Below, piece after piece: positions 18,515 to 26,565 of a DNA stretch of 64,000 nt. The position numbers were made by a program, and so were the translations under genes. This stretch comes from Sphingopyxis sp. (GTDB taxonomy: Bacteria; Pseudomonadota; Alphaproteobacteria; Sphingomonadales; Sphingomonadaceae), in the NCBI GenBank assembly GCA_002733865.1, contig NVXM01000006.1, positions 62,001-126,000 of the forward strand. Direction: 5' to 3'. Numbering within the stretch: position 1 is the first letter of the stretch; each line of letters starts with the position of its first letter. Under the pieces are notes generated by a model that saw only the letters and a program-made list of their open reading frames with translations, did not search any database and was not told where the DNA came from.

Positions 18515-18874
18515 TCAAGCCGCATGATCAGCCATCTCAATGATATTCTTTTTCCGCTCTTCGGCCTGCAGCGGTGGCTTCATATCACCGCTTCCCATAG
18601 CAAGGGCCTGCAAACCAATTTGATCGCGCGTTTCTGCCAGTCGGTTATGCGTTGCAACGAGGCTTCGTCTGGCCTCGACCATTGCATTGAGTGATTCCGC
18701 TGCCTGCGAAATCGCGTCCTGCCCCACAACGGCTGACAAGCGCGCATTGGCTCTGGCGATCGGCAGATAGCCGATTAGATCCGCCATTTTGGTGATAGCG
18801 TCATCTATCGCTTGCTCGGTTGCAAATAGTTTTTCTGCCACATTTTCGGCGGCCCCGCGTCTGTCCTTTAGCAT
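18515..18874 (-). CDS. Small helical protein of unknown function
   Basis: 119 residues, soluble and almost entirely alpha-helical (AENVAEKLFATEQAIDDAIT, then SLNAMVEARRSLVATHNRLAETR), with no membrane segment. The frame is open far upstream, but ATG 18874 has AGGAAACAGG directly before it and gives a sensible start. It lies 88 bp downstream of the membrane-tethered HTH gene on the same strand, so the two are probably linked in function. No family recognised. Confidence 0.6.
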   Translation of the reverse strand: MLKDRRGAAENVAEKLFATEQAIDDAITKMADLIGYLPIARANARLSAVVGQDAISQAAESLNAMVEARRSLVATHNRLAETRDQIGLQALAMGSGDMKPPLQAEERKKNIIEMADHAA

Positions 18875-18962
18875 CCTGTTTCCTTTCTCAAGCGTTTGAA
18901 AACCCCCGTCGCCTCCGTCCTCTCTATCGAACCAGAGACATGCTGATCCGGAAACACGGCGC

Positions 18963-19499
18963 TCAGCCTTTGAGCCGAGACAGCGCTTCCAGCCCCGCAA
19001 CCAGTCCACCGAAAGACAAGGCAGCCCCGATCGCAATGGCGAATATCCAACCCAATCGTTCGACCGCAGCGAGCCTGTTTTTCTCACCATGATAGCGGGG
19101 AACGGGAAGCGGTCGGCGCCTGACTCGGGACTCCTCCCTAATCGTGCTGGCGCCGCCGCTCTCCTCATTACCACCATCATCCATCACCCCGAGCTTTTCG
19201 CTGCTTGGCCTTCCGGATGCGACCTGCTGTTCCGCGATTTTGCTGGCCGGCTCAACAGCCGCCATTTGATATATCAATGGCTGATATGTGTTGTGCTGAT
19301 CGAAGCTGGCGAATATGCGCGCCGCCTCGAACCGCGAGTTCGCGTTGAGAATGCGCATCGCGGTTCGCAGCCGCTGATCCACTGTGTGGGGAGATACGTC
19401 GAGTTCCCGCGCAATTTCTTTGGAATTGAGATGTGCTAAAACCAGTCGCAAACATGCGCGCTGTCCGTCGTTCAACTTTTTGACCGCCGCCCTTGTCAT
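18963..19499 (-). CDS. Membrane-tethered LuxR-type HTH regulator
   Basis: 178 residues. The LuxR/GerE helix-turn-helix is at the N-terminus (about 8-62: LNDGQRACLRLVLAHLNSKE then IARELDVSPHTVDQRLRTAM), followed by a long charged linker and one membrane segment near the C-terminus (about 148-172, WIFAIAIGAALSFGGLVAG). DNA-binding domain in the cytoplasm and a C-terminal anchor make a one-component membrane regulator; no sensor domain is obvious. A TTG five codons upstream (19514) is an alternative start. Target genes may include the small helical protein downstream. Confidence 0.75.
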   Translation of the reverse strand: MTRAAVKKLNDGQRACLRLVLAHLNSKEIARELDVSPHTVDQRLRTAMRILNANSRFEAARIFASFDQHNTYQPLIYQMAAVEPASKIAEQQVASGRPSSEKLGVMDDGGNEESGGASTIREESRVRRRPLPVPRYHGEKNRLAAVERLGWIFAIAIGAALSFGGLVAGLEALSRLKG

Positions 19500-19745
19500 G
19501 TCGGGCTTAGCCAATCCACTTCGATGATCAGCCTTGGAAGATAAGAATTTCGAGCTGCAGAATTACAGCATGAAGCTGGCGAATATCGCAAGAATTGCGC
19601 TCTCGGCACCATATCTACCCCCTGATTTCCATGGTCTGAGCGATTGATACGAAGTGCTACTTTAACAGAAATCCACTCTTTCGTGAAATTAATCATTTAT
19701 TGGGACGAGCGCGCCTTGGATCGATTGCAATTTTCCATTGCTCCA

Positions 19746-19760
19746 AAGTCCGCTGGACTT
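19746..19760. promoter_or_regulatory. Palindrome upstream of the MFS gene
   Basis: AAGTCC-GCT-GGACTT, perfect 6-bp arms, 41 bp before the MFS start codon. It may be an operator or a leader hairpin. I see no other copy near, so the call is tentative. Confidence 0.3.
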
Positions 19761-19801
19761 GCAACGAAGTTCAGGCCATCAACCTGAAAAAAGGAGAGAG
19801 C

Positions 19802-21223
19802 ATGAACGCAACACAAGCTGCGGCATCAGTGACGAACACCGGGCAAGCCTTTCGGTCGGGTGGCTATCGAAACTACGTGATTATCTCGTTGATGCTCCTG
19901 TACACCTTGAACTTCATCGACCGCATATTAATCGGCGTGGTTGCTCAGCCGATAATCGAAGAGTTCAAGCTCCAGGACTGGCAATTCGGCTTGTTGTCGG
20001 GCTTTGGCTTTGCCCTCATGTACACGGTTCTGGGCATCCCGATTGCCCGACTTGCAGAGCATATGAACCGCGTCAGGATCATTGCCGCCAGCGTCATCTT
20101 ATGGTCGCTGATGACCGCCTTGTGCGGGATCGCTGGCAGCTTTGTCGCGCTGCTCGTCTTTCGGATCGGTGTCGGCATCGGAGAAGCCGGCCTCACGCCA
20201 GCGGCCAATTCGATCATTTCCGACTATTTCCCGCCGCGGAGCCGCGCCCGCGCGATTGCCATATACACGATGGGGATCACGCTCGGCGGCGTACTGGCTA
20301 ACGCCTTTGGCGGGCCAATTACCGAAATATTTTCTTGGCGCGAGGCGTTTCTGGCGCTCGGCGTGCCGGGGATAATTTTCGGTGTGATTTTTCTGTTCAC
20401 CGTCGAGGAGCCACCGCGCGGCTATGCCGACCCTCCGACCGCAACCAAGCCTAAAAAAATGAGCATAGGGGATACGGTCAGAGAATTGTCGGCAAAGCGC
20501 AGTTTCTGGATCAACATGTTCGCTGCCGCGTTAGTGGCATTCGTCGGCTATGGAGTCAGCAATTTTCAGGTCGCGTTTTTCCAGCGTGCGCATGAAATGT
20601 CGATCTCGGAAGTAACGCTGCAAATCGCTGTCCCACTCGGGCTGGCAGCCTCTTTCGGCGCTTTTTTTACCGGCTATCTGACCGAGAAAATGAGTGGCCG
20701 CTATCCCAATGTCGTTGCCTGGCTCCCCGGCATCATGCTCATCATGTGCGTGCCGCTCTACTGGCTGGGTTTGACCACCGGCAGCGTTCCGCTCGCCCTG
20801 ACGGCGTTACTCTTTGCGGCTGTCCTGCATTATGGCTATCTTGGTGCCCAATATACGATTTGCCAAGGTGTCGCCAGTCCGCAAGCGCGGGCAACCGCCG
20901 TTGCGCTGTTCCTGTTTGTCGTCAACCTGATCGGCTATGGCTGCGGCCCGCTGATCATGGGCATTGTCAGCGACATGCTGATGAATGCCCATCTTGCCAG
21001 CTCCCAATTTGCGGCAGAATTGAGCGGCCAAATCTGCAAAGGCAGGCCGGAAGATCTGGTCGCAACGCTGGGGGCGACCAAGGCCGGCGTCTGCATGAGC
21101 GCCAGCGCGGAAGGCCTGCGCTGGGCGATGATCTATATCGTCGGCATATTCCTGGTCGCGGGCGGCATGTATATCTATATCTGCAAGACCCTGCAGAAAG
21201 ATCTCGTTGCGAAGATGAGCTGA
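19802..21223 (+). CDS. MFS transporter (Spinster-like)
   Basis: 473 residues with twelve predicted membrane segments in two halves. The A-like motif of the loop 2-3 region is present ([20 protein letters not shown]), as is a Gly/Pro-rich segment in helix 4-5 ([20 protein letters not shown]). The overall form resembles the Spinster-type MFS group common in sphingomonads, whose members often move lipophilic organic acids or are encoded near degradative genes. GGAGAG precedes ATG 19802. It lies 6 bp from the thioesterase gene, which suggests an operon. Confidence 0.88.
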   Translation: MNATQAAASVTNTGQAFRSGGYRNYVIISLMLLYTLNFIDRILIGVVAQPIIEEFKLQDWQFGLLSGFGFALMYTVLGIPIARLAEHMNRVRIIAASVILWSLMTALCGIAGSFVALLVFRIGVGIGEAGLTPAANSIISDYFPPRSRARAIAIYTMGITLGGVLANAFGGPITEIFSWREAFLALGVPGIIFGVIFLFTVEEPPRGYADPPTATKPKKMSIGDTVRELSAKRSFWINMFAAALVAFVGYGVSNFQVAFFQRAHEMSISEVTLQIAVPLGLAASFGAFFTGYLTEKMSGRYPNVVAWLPGIMLIMCVPLYWLGLTTGSVPLALTALLFAAVLHYGYLGAQYTICQGVASPQARATAVALFLFVVNLIGYGCGPLIMGIVSDMLMNAHLASSQFAAELSGQICKGRPEDLVATLGATKAGVCMSASAEGLRWAMIYIVGIFLVAGGMYIYICKTLQKDLVAKMS

Positions 21224-21229
21224 GCACAG

Positions 21230-21664
21230 ATGGCGCGCCCTGAACCCTGGCGGCTGATCGCTGCAAATTATCCGGTATCGGTCGTCATGCAGACACGGTT
21301 TCAGGATATTGATCCGAACCGGCATCTCAACAATGTGGCGTTTGCGTCGATGTTCGAGAATGCCCGTGTCCGGCTGAACCGCAATCTGCGCCCGTGGGCC
21401 GACCGGCCGAAGAATGAGCGGAGCATGGTTGCGGCAGTGACGATCAACTATCTGCGCGAAGGCCATTACCCCGACGATGTCGAGGTCAGCTCGGGCGTCA
21501 GCACGATCGGCACGTCGAGCTATGTGATCGCGCAGGCGATGTTCCAGAACGGCCAGTGTATCGCCACCTGCGATTCGGTTATCGTCTGCCGCACCGATGG
21601 CGAAGGCAAGCCGCTGCGGGCAGAGGTGCTGGCCGAACTGGAGAAGATGCGGACGACTGGATAG
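21230..21664 (+). CDS. Acyl-CoA thioesterase, hotdog fold (4HBT-like)
   Basis: 144 residues with the single-hotdog signature: TRFQDIDPNRHLNNVAFASM carries the catalytic-type Asp and the His-Leu-Asn-Asn segment (about 24-43). It then runs through VAAVTINYLREGHYPDDVEV. The family hydrolyses acyl-CoA thioesters in the cytoplasm. The start is 6 bp after the MFS stop. The pair and the convergent crotonase gene point to acyl-CoA metabolism. Confidence 0.85.
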   Translation: MARPEPWRLIAANYPVSVVMQTRFQDIDPNRHLNNVAFASMFENARVRLNRNLRPWADRPKNERSMVAAVTINYLREGHYPDDVEVSSGVSTIGTSSYVIAQAMFQNGQCIATCDSVIVCRTDGEGKPLRAEVLAELEKMRTTG

Positions 21665-21672
21665 CGAAATAG

Positions 21673-21741
21673 CGTTCGCACTGAGCTTGTCGCAGCGCTG
21701 CTACAGACGCGAGCTGTCCTTCGACAAGCTCAGGACGAACG
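21673..21741. repeat. Imperfect inverted repeat between convergent genes
   Basis: CGTTCGCACTGAGCTTGTCG (21673-21692) pairs with 21722-21741, 18 of 20 bp matching. The consensus arm is a common sphingomonad intergenic palindrome. It lies between the converging thioesterase and enoyl-CoA hydratase genes and could serve as a two-way terminator. Confidence 0.7.
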
Positions 21742-21762
21742 GCATTCAGCGTCAGATTCCGT

Positions 21763-22587
21763 TCAATCCGTAAAATTCGCGGTCCGCTTCTCCATGAAAG
21801 CCATTACCGCCTCGACCTGATTGGGTGTGCGGCTGACCTTTTCCTGGCCGACCGATTCCATCATCAGGATCTCGTCCTCGTTCATGTCCGGGAGCTTGTT
21901 GATCAGGTCCTTGGCGATCTGCACCGCCTGCGGATGCTTGCTGGCGATTTCGCGGGCGATTTCCATCGCCTTGGCATGCGGATTGTCCGACAGGTGGGTG
22001 ACGAAGCCCAGCTCCTTGCCTTCCTCGCCGGTAAAAATCCGGTTGGTATAGGTCAGTTCGCGCAGAATATCGTCGCGGACAAAGTTGCGCCAGGTGGTGT
22101 AACTGCCCATGTCAGGGATCAGGCCCCAGCGCATCTCCATGATCGACATTTTGGCATCCGGCGCGACCACGCGAATATCGGCTGCGCTGGCAAATTGTAA
22201 CCCGCCGCCGATACAGGGGCCATGAATGGCCGCAATCACCGGTGCTTTCAGTTTCCGCCACAGCAGCACGATATGCTGATATTTGTTGGCATTGCCGAAG
22301 CTGCGATCGGTCAGCGTCGAGGCGAGCGGCGATTTGTCACCATCCTCGCTGGCTTCGCTTGCGGCGGCGGCAGAGGCGGCAAAAGTCCCCATATCGAGCC
22401 CGGCGCAAAAGGCCCTGCCCTCACCAGACAGAACAATCGCTCTTATGCCCTCCATCGCCGCCAGTTTCTCGCCTGCCTCGACGATCGCGTCGATCTGTTC
22501 TGCATCCAGCGCGTTCATCTTGTCCGGCCGGTTGAACCGGACATCGGCGATATGATCCTGGACGGAAATGGTGACGCGTTCTGACAT
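21763..22587 (-). CDS. Enoyl-CoA hydratase/crotonase family protein
   Basis: 274 residues with the complete crotonase fold: DVRFNRPDKMNALD near the N-terminus, oxyanion-hole segments FCAGLDMGTFA (about 61-71) and IHGPCIGGGLQFASAADIR (about 121-139), and IMEMRWGLIPDMG, where hydratases carry their second Glu. A Ser/Ala/Glu-rich insert (AASAAAASEASEDG) is typical of the sphingomonad clade annotated as crotonase/enoyl-CoA hydratase. Likely role: hydration or isomerisation in fatty or branched acyl-CoA breakdown. Confidence 0.88.
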   Translation of the reverse strand: MSERVTISVQDHIADVRFNRPDKMNALDAEQIDAIVEAGEKLAAMEGIRAIVLSGEGRAFCAGLDMGTFAASAAAASEASEDGDKSPLASTLTDRSFGNANKYQHIVLLWRKLKAPVIAAIHGPCIGGGLQFASAADIRVVAPDAKMSIMEMRWGLIPDMGSYTTWRNFVRDDILRELTYTNRIFTGEEGKELGFVTHLSDNPHAKAMEIAREIASKHPQAVQIAKDLINKLPDMNEDEILMMESVGQEKVSRTPNQVEAVMAFMEKRTANFTD

Positions 22588-22695
22588 TTTATATCCTTTG
22601 CTCTTCCCTTCGCTGCGGGCGAAATCGGGAAGCCTGATATTTCCACTATGTCTCGACTGCGCTCGACACGAACGGAAATAAAGATTCGGTTTCTT

Positions 22696-23316
22696 CTATT
22701 TCTCTTGTTTAATCGCCCAGTTAACAAGGGGCAACTGATCATTACCAAAATACATTCTCTCGCCCTCACCAAAAGGCACGAAAATGCTAGGCGAGCCAAA
22801 AGCACCGCGGGCGATCGCCTCTTCGGTATTGGCGCGCAGCCGGTCCTTGATCGCCTGCTCCTGCGTCTTGGCCGCGAGCGCCGAACCGTCCAGACCAACT
22901 TCATCGGCGATTGCGATCAGCACCTCTGGGTCATCGAGATTGCGCTGCTCGCCATAATAGGCGTGAAACGCAGCGGTCGCAAATTTGTGAAGGGCAGCAT
23001 GATCGTCCTCAAGCGCGCAACACAGTCGCATCGCGTGCACCGACTTGACCGGATGATGCTCGCTCGGGAAATTCATCGGCAGGCCTGCCAGTTTTGCCCA
23101 ATCCTTGAGCACGCGGAAGCTGTGGACAAATTTGCGATTGTCGGGATTTTCGCGTGCTGCATAGACGTCCTGATTGACGGCGTTAAACACCCCGCCGACC
23201 AGAAACGGCTTCCAGATAATCGCAGCATCATTTTCTTTGATGATCGGCTGGATGTTGTGGAAAGCGAGAAAGGTCCAGGGGGACGAGAGATCGAAGTAGA
23301 AATCGACTGTTTTCAT
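22696..23316 (-). CDS. 2-Hydroxychromene-2-carboxylate isomerase/DsbA-like protein
   Basis: 206 residues, thioredoxin-like fold with helical insert. The opening VDFYFDLSSPWTFLAFHNI carries Ser in place of the CxxC, as in the glutathione-dependent kappa-class GST/HCCA isomerase group. The C-terminal part has RGAFGSPSIFVPFG, the cis-Pro loop region. The family acts in aromatic ring degradation (naphthalene-type) or as general GSH-linked isomerase. The neighbour GST gene (114 bp away, same strand) supports glutathione chemistry; the substrate is unknown. Confidence 0.85.
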   Translation of the reverse strand: MKTVDFYFDLSSPWTFLAFHNIQPIIKENDAAIIWKPFLVGGVFNAVNQDVYAARENPDNRKFVHSFRVLKDWAKLAGLPMNFPSEHHPVKSVHAMRLCCALEDDHAALHKFATAAFHAYYGEQRNLDDPEVLIAIADEVGLDGSALAAKTQEQAIKDRLRANTEEAIARGAFGSPSIFVPFGEGERMYFGNDQLPLVNWAIKQEK

Positions 23317-23344
23317 ATATCACTTCTCCTAATTCATTGCCGTG

Positions 23345-23413
23345 TTCCGCGCTTGATGCGGAAACCCTGGCGGTCAGCACATTGGCTCCAGAGCTCCGCA
23401 TCGAGTGCGGAGC
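23345..23413. repeat. Pair of short hairpins between the isomerase and GST genes
   Basis: Two hairpins of related sequence: TTCCGC-N7-GCGGAA (23345-23363) and GCTCCGCA-N5-TGCGGAGC (23393-23413). They resemble another short palindromic repeat frequent in sphingomonads. Located after the end of nothing and before the isomerase gene on the minus strand, they may shape the mRNA between the GST and isomerase genes. Confidence 0.6.
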
Positions 23414-23429
23414 ACAGTGCGCGTTTTCG

Positions 23430-24119
23430 TTACTCTTCCAATCCGAACAGGGTCTTGCGCGTCTGCGCATCGTCTTGCGGGTTGCGGTTAATCTTGTCGC
23501 GCCCGATTGCCATGCCGCGCCGCAGGCCCTCGCGCTGTTTAAGCGTTTCGTACCAGCGCTTCACATGTGCGAAATCATCAAGATCAATCTCCTGTCTTTT
23601 GTAAGTCTGCACCCAGGGGAAGCAGGACATGTCGGCGATGCTGTACTCCTCACCAGCCAGATAGTCATTGTCCGCCAGCCGTCGATCCATCACGCCGAAC
23701 AGCCGCAGGACTTCCTTGCGATAGCGCTCGGTAGCATAGGCAATCCGATCGGGAGCATAGAGTTTGAAATGGCCGTGCTGGCCCATCATCGGACCCAGCC
23801 CGCCCATCTGCCACATCAGCCATTCGGTCGCCGCGATCTGGCCGCGCAGATCGTGCGGCAGAAATTGCTCCGCCTTGTCGGCCAAATAGATCAGAATCGC
23901 GCCGGTCTCGAAGACGCTGACGGGTTCGCCGCCATCCGCCGGGTCGTGGTCGACGATCGCCGGGATCCGGTTGTTCGGACTGATTGCAAGAAATTCAGGA
24001 GTGAACTGCTCCCCTGCCCCGATATTCACCCATTTGATATTATAGTCGAGCCCGCACTCCTCGAGCATGACGGAGATTTTCCAGCCATTGGGCGTTGGAG
24101 CAAAATAGAGGTCGATCAT
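23430..24119 (-). CDS. Glutathione S-transferase family protein
   Basis: 229 residues. N-terminal thioredoxin-like domain (about 1-85) with LYFAPTPNGWKISVMLEECG and NNRIPAIVDHD, then the glutathione-contact pattern SVFETGAILIYLADKA. The C-terminal helical domain follows, with YSIADMSCFPWVQTY. The form is that of the bacterial Nu/YfcG-like group, which often have disulfide reductase activity with glutathione. It is upstream of the HCCA-isomerase gene on the same strand. Confidence 0.9.
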   Translation of the reverse strand: MIDLYFAPTPNGWKISVMLEECGLDYNIKWVNIGAGEQFTPEFLAISPNNRIPAIVDHDPADGGEPVSVFETGAILIYLADKAEQFLPHDLRGQIAATEWLMWQMGGLGPMMGQHGHFKLYAPDRIAYATERYRKEVLRLFGVMDRRLADNDYLAGEEYSIADMSCFPWVQTYKRQEIDLDDFAHVKRWYETLKQREGLRRGMAIGRDKINRNPQDDAQTRKTLFGLEE

Positions 24120-24346
24120 GTGTGTCTAGCTTTCTGGACGAACTTTACAAACTTTACAGGGTTAAAATATAAACTTCGGTCTGGGGCGATCAACCGCGCT
24201 AACAGCTTGAAAAACGGATATATCGCGTTGTTCCACATCATGCCGCAACTTGGCATAAAAGCATGGCAGTAGGACAGTAAAATATGCCAATATGAAGGAC
24301 CGGACAGTTTTCTGAAGGAACGCGATCACGCAGGAGGCGTAATGCA

Positions 24347-25234
24347 ATGATGAACCTGCGGCATCTGCCCTCCCTGCCGCACTGGCTCGTCCCTTCCGCC
24401 CGTTTGCGGATATATATCATCTATCTCTGGTGCCACCGCCGGTGGCCGGACTTGCGCGCGCCGCGTCGTTTCACCGAGCTGGTCCAGTGGCGCAAACTTT
24501 ATGATCACGATCCGAGGATGCCGGTCATGGCTGACAAGATCGTGGCAAAGCGACATGTCGAACAGAAACTTAGCCGCGAATGGATCATCCCCACCTACTG
24601 GAGCGGCCGGGTTTTGCCCGACCAGCCTTTCTGGCCCTACCCCTTCATTCTGAAGGCGAGCCATGGCTGCAACCAGAATTTCATCTGCCGCAATCCGGCG
24701 GACTGGAAGAAAGCGCAGCGAGCATCCGGCAAATGGCTGCGCGCACCTTACGGGCTTTGGCTGGACGAATGGGCCTACCGCGCCATTCCGCGAAGCTATA
24801 TCGTGGAACCCTATCTCGGTACTGATCACGCCGTACCTGTCGACTATAAAATCTACGTGTTTGGCGGTAAGGCGGCGTTTGTTCAGGTCCATCTGAACCG
24901 CTATTCCGACCATCGGTGGATATCATTTGACCGGCAATGGCAACAGCTATCGCGACTGGACGGCGACAGCTTTCCTTCGGCTCCCGCCAGCCTGGCGAAA
25001 ATCCTTGATGGCGCCGAAAAGATCGCCGCCGATTTTGATTTCGCACGCATAGATTTCTATGAAATCGCCGGGGAGCCAAAATTCGGCGAAGTCACATTCT
25101 ATCCCGGCTCCGGGCTGGATCCGTTCGATCCCCCCGAGCTCGATCGCAAGATTGGCGCGTTGTGGCTGAGCGGGTCATCCAGCCGCGCTGACCGTCCATA
25201 TCCCACGGGCCAGTGGAAGCCGAAAATGGTCTGA
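24347..25234 (+). CDS. TupA-like ATP-grasp protein
   Basis: 295 residues. The TupA-like ATP-grasp pattern is visible: RFTELVQWRKLYDHDPRMPV, VMADKIVAKRHVEQKLS, PFILKASHGCNQNFIC (Lys and His of the nucleotide site), VDYKIYVFGGKAAFVQVHLN, and ARIDFYEIAGEPKFGEVTFY with the acidic metal ligands near the end. Proteins of this group occur in cell-surface polysaccharide and teichuronopeptide clusters and ligate an amino acid or similar to a carboxylate. No such cluster surrounds it here, so its substrate is open. AGGAGG precedes the start by nine bases. Confidence 0.8.
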   Translation: MMNLRHLPSLPHWLVPSARLRIYIIYLWCHRRWPDLRAPRRFTELVQWRKLYDHDPRMPVMADKIVAKRHVEQKLSREWIIPTYWSGRVLPDQPFWPYPFILKASHGCNQNFICRNPADWKKAQRASGKWLRAPYGLWLDEWAYRAIPRSYIVEPYLGTDHAVPVDYKIYVFGGKAAFVQVHLNRYSDHRWISFDRQWQQLSRLDGDSFPSAPASLAKILDGAEKIAADFDFARIDFYEIAGEPKFGEVTFYPGSGLDPFDPPELDRKIGALWLSGSSSRADRPYPTGQWKPKMV

Positions 25235-25285
25235 ACACTGGTATTCGTTCCATCGGGGCAGATGACGCTGCACGCGTGAAACGGC

Positions 25286-26464
25286 CTAGCCCTTGCTGAG
25301 AAACTTCTTGATGTTCCGCGCGGCCTGGCGAATGCGCTGTTCATTCTCGACCAGCGCCAGCCGGACAAAACCCTCGCCCTCATCACCAAAGCCGGGTCCC
25401 GGCGCGACCGCCACTCCCGCTTCGGCGATCAGGCGTTTCGAAAATTCCATCGCCCCCAGATGCCTGAACTGTTCCGGAATCGGGGCCCAGGCGAACATGC
25501 TGGCTTCCGGAGGCGGAATGTCCCATCCGGCGCGGCCAAAGCTTTCGACCATGATGTCGCGCCGCTTTTTGTAGAGCGCGCGATTTTCTTCGATAATGTC
25601 CTGAGGGCCGTTGAGCGCCGCGGTAGCCGCCACCTGTATCGGCGTGAAAGCACCATAATCCAGATAGGATTTCACGCGCGTCAGCGCCCCGATCAGTTGC
25701 TGGTTGCCGACCGCAAAACCCATCCGCCAGCCGGGCATAGAATAGGTTTTCGACATGCTGGTAAATTCGACCACGCAATCCTTGGCCCCCTCAATCTGCA
25801 GCATCGAAGGTGTCGGCGTGTCGCCGAAATAGATCTCCGCATAGGCCAGATCGCTGATCACCCACAGCTTGTGCTCGCGCGCGAAATCAACGACTTTCTG
25901 GTAAAAGTCGAGATCGGCTACATAGGCGGTCGGATTGCTCGGATAACCCATCACCAGCACCGAAGGTTTTGGTACGGAATAGCTCATCGCATATTCCAGC
26001 CGGGTGAAGAAATCCGGACCCGGCGCGGCGGGAATCGAGCGGATCGCGGCCCCGGCGATGATGAAGCCGAACGTGTGAATCGGATAGGAAGGATTGGGGG
26101 CCAGAACGACATCGCCCGGTGCGGTGATTGCCTGCGCCAGGTTGGCCAGGCCCTCCTTGGAACCGAGCGTCACGATGACTTCGCTTTCCGGGTCCAGATC
26201 CACGTCAAAGCGGCGCTTGTAATAGGCGGCCTGTGCCTTGCGCAGACCCTTGATGCCCTTCGACGCGGAATAGCGATGCGCGGTCGGATCGTTGGCGGTT
26301 TCGCACAGTTTGTCGATTACATGTTTCGCGGGCATGCCGTCGGGATTGCCCATGCCAAGATCAATAATATCCTCGCCCCGCGCCCGCGCCTCTGCCTTCA
26401 TCGCGTTCACTTCAGCGAAGACATAGGGCGGCAGGCGTTTTATGCGGTAAAATTCTTCGGACAT
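25286..26464 (-). CDS. Class I/II aminotransferase (AlaC/LL-DAP aminotransferase-like)
   Basis: 392 residues, PLP fold type I. Substrate-binding opening RIKRLPPYVFAEVNAMKAEA, DLGMGNPDG, the Asn/Pro motif MGYPSNPTAYVADL, DLAYAEIYF, and the Schiff-base Lys in EFTSMSKTYSMPGWRMG (about 232-248). Sphingomonad proteins of this form are usually annotated as LL-diaminopimelate aminotransferase, but they are closer to AlaC-type alanine/glutamate-pyruvate aminotransferases; sequence alone does not settle it. Confidence 0.88.
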   Translation of the reverse strand: MSEEFYRIKRLPPYVFAEVNAMKAEARARGEDIIDLGMGNPDGMPAKHVIDKLCETANDPTAHRYSASKGIKGLRKAQAAYYKRRFDVDLDPESEVIVTLGSKEGLANLAQAITAPGDVVLAPNPSYPIHTFGFIIAGAAIRSIPAAPGPDFFTRLEYAMSYSVPKPSVLVMGYPSNPTAYVADLDFYQKVVDFAREHKLWVISDLAYAEIYFGDTPTPSMLQIEGAKDCVVEFTSMSKTYSMPGWRMGFAVGNQQLIGALTRVKSYLDYGAFTPIQVAATAALNGPQDIIEENRALYKKRRDIMVESFGRAGWDIPPPEASMFAWAPIPEQFRHLGAMEFSKRLIAEAGVAVAPGPGFGDEGEGFVRLALVENEQRIRQAARNIKKFLSKG

Positions 26465-26565
26465 TATCGGTCGTTTCTTACGCTAAGTTATCAGGAGTGG
26501 TGCCTTTGCGTAATTTTAGTGCGAATGTCGAGACCTGCCGTGCTCCAAAAAATTTTGCGCAGCCA

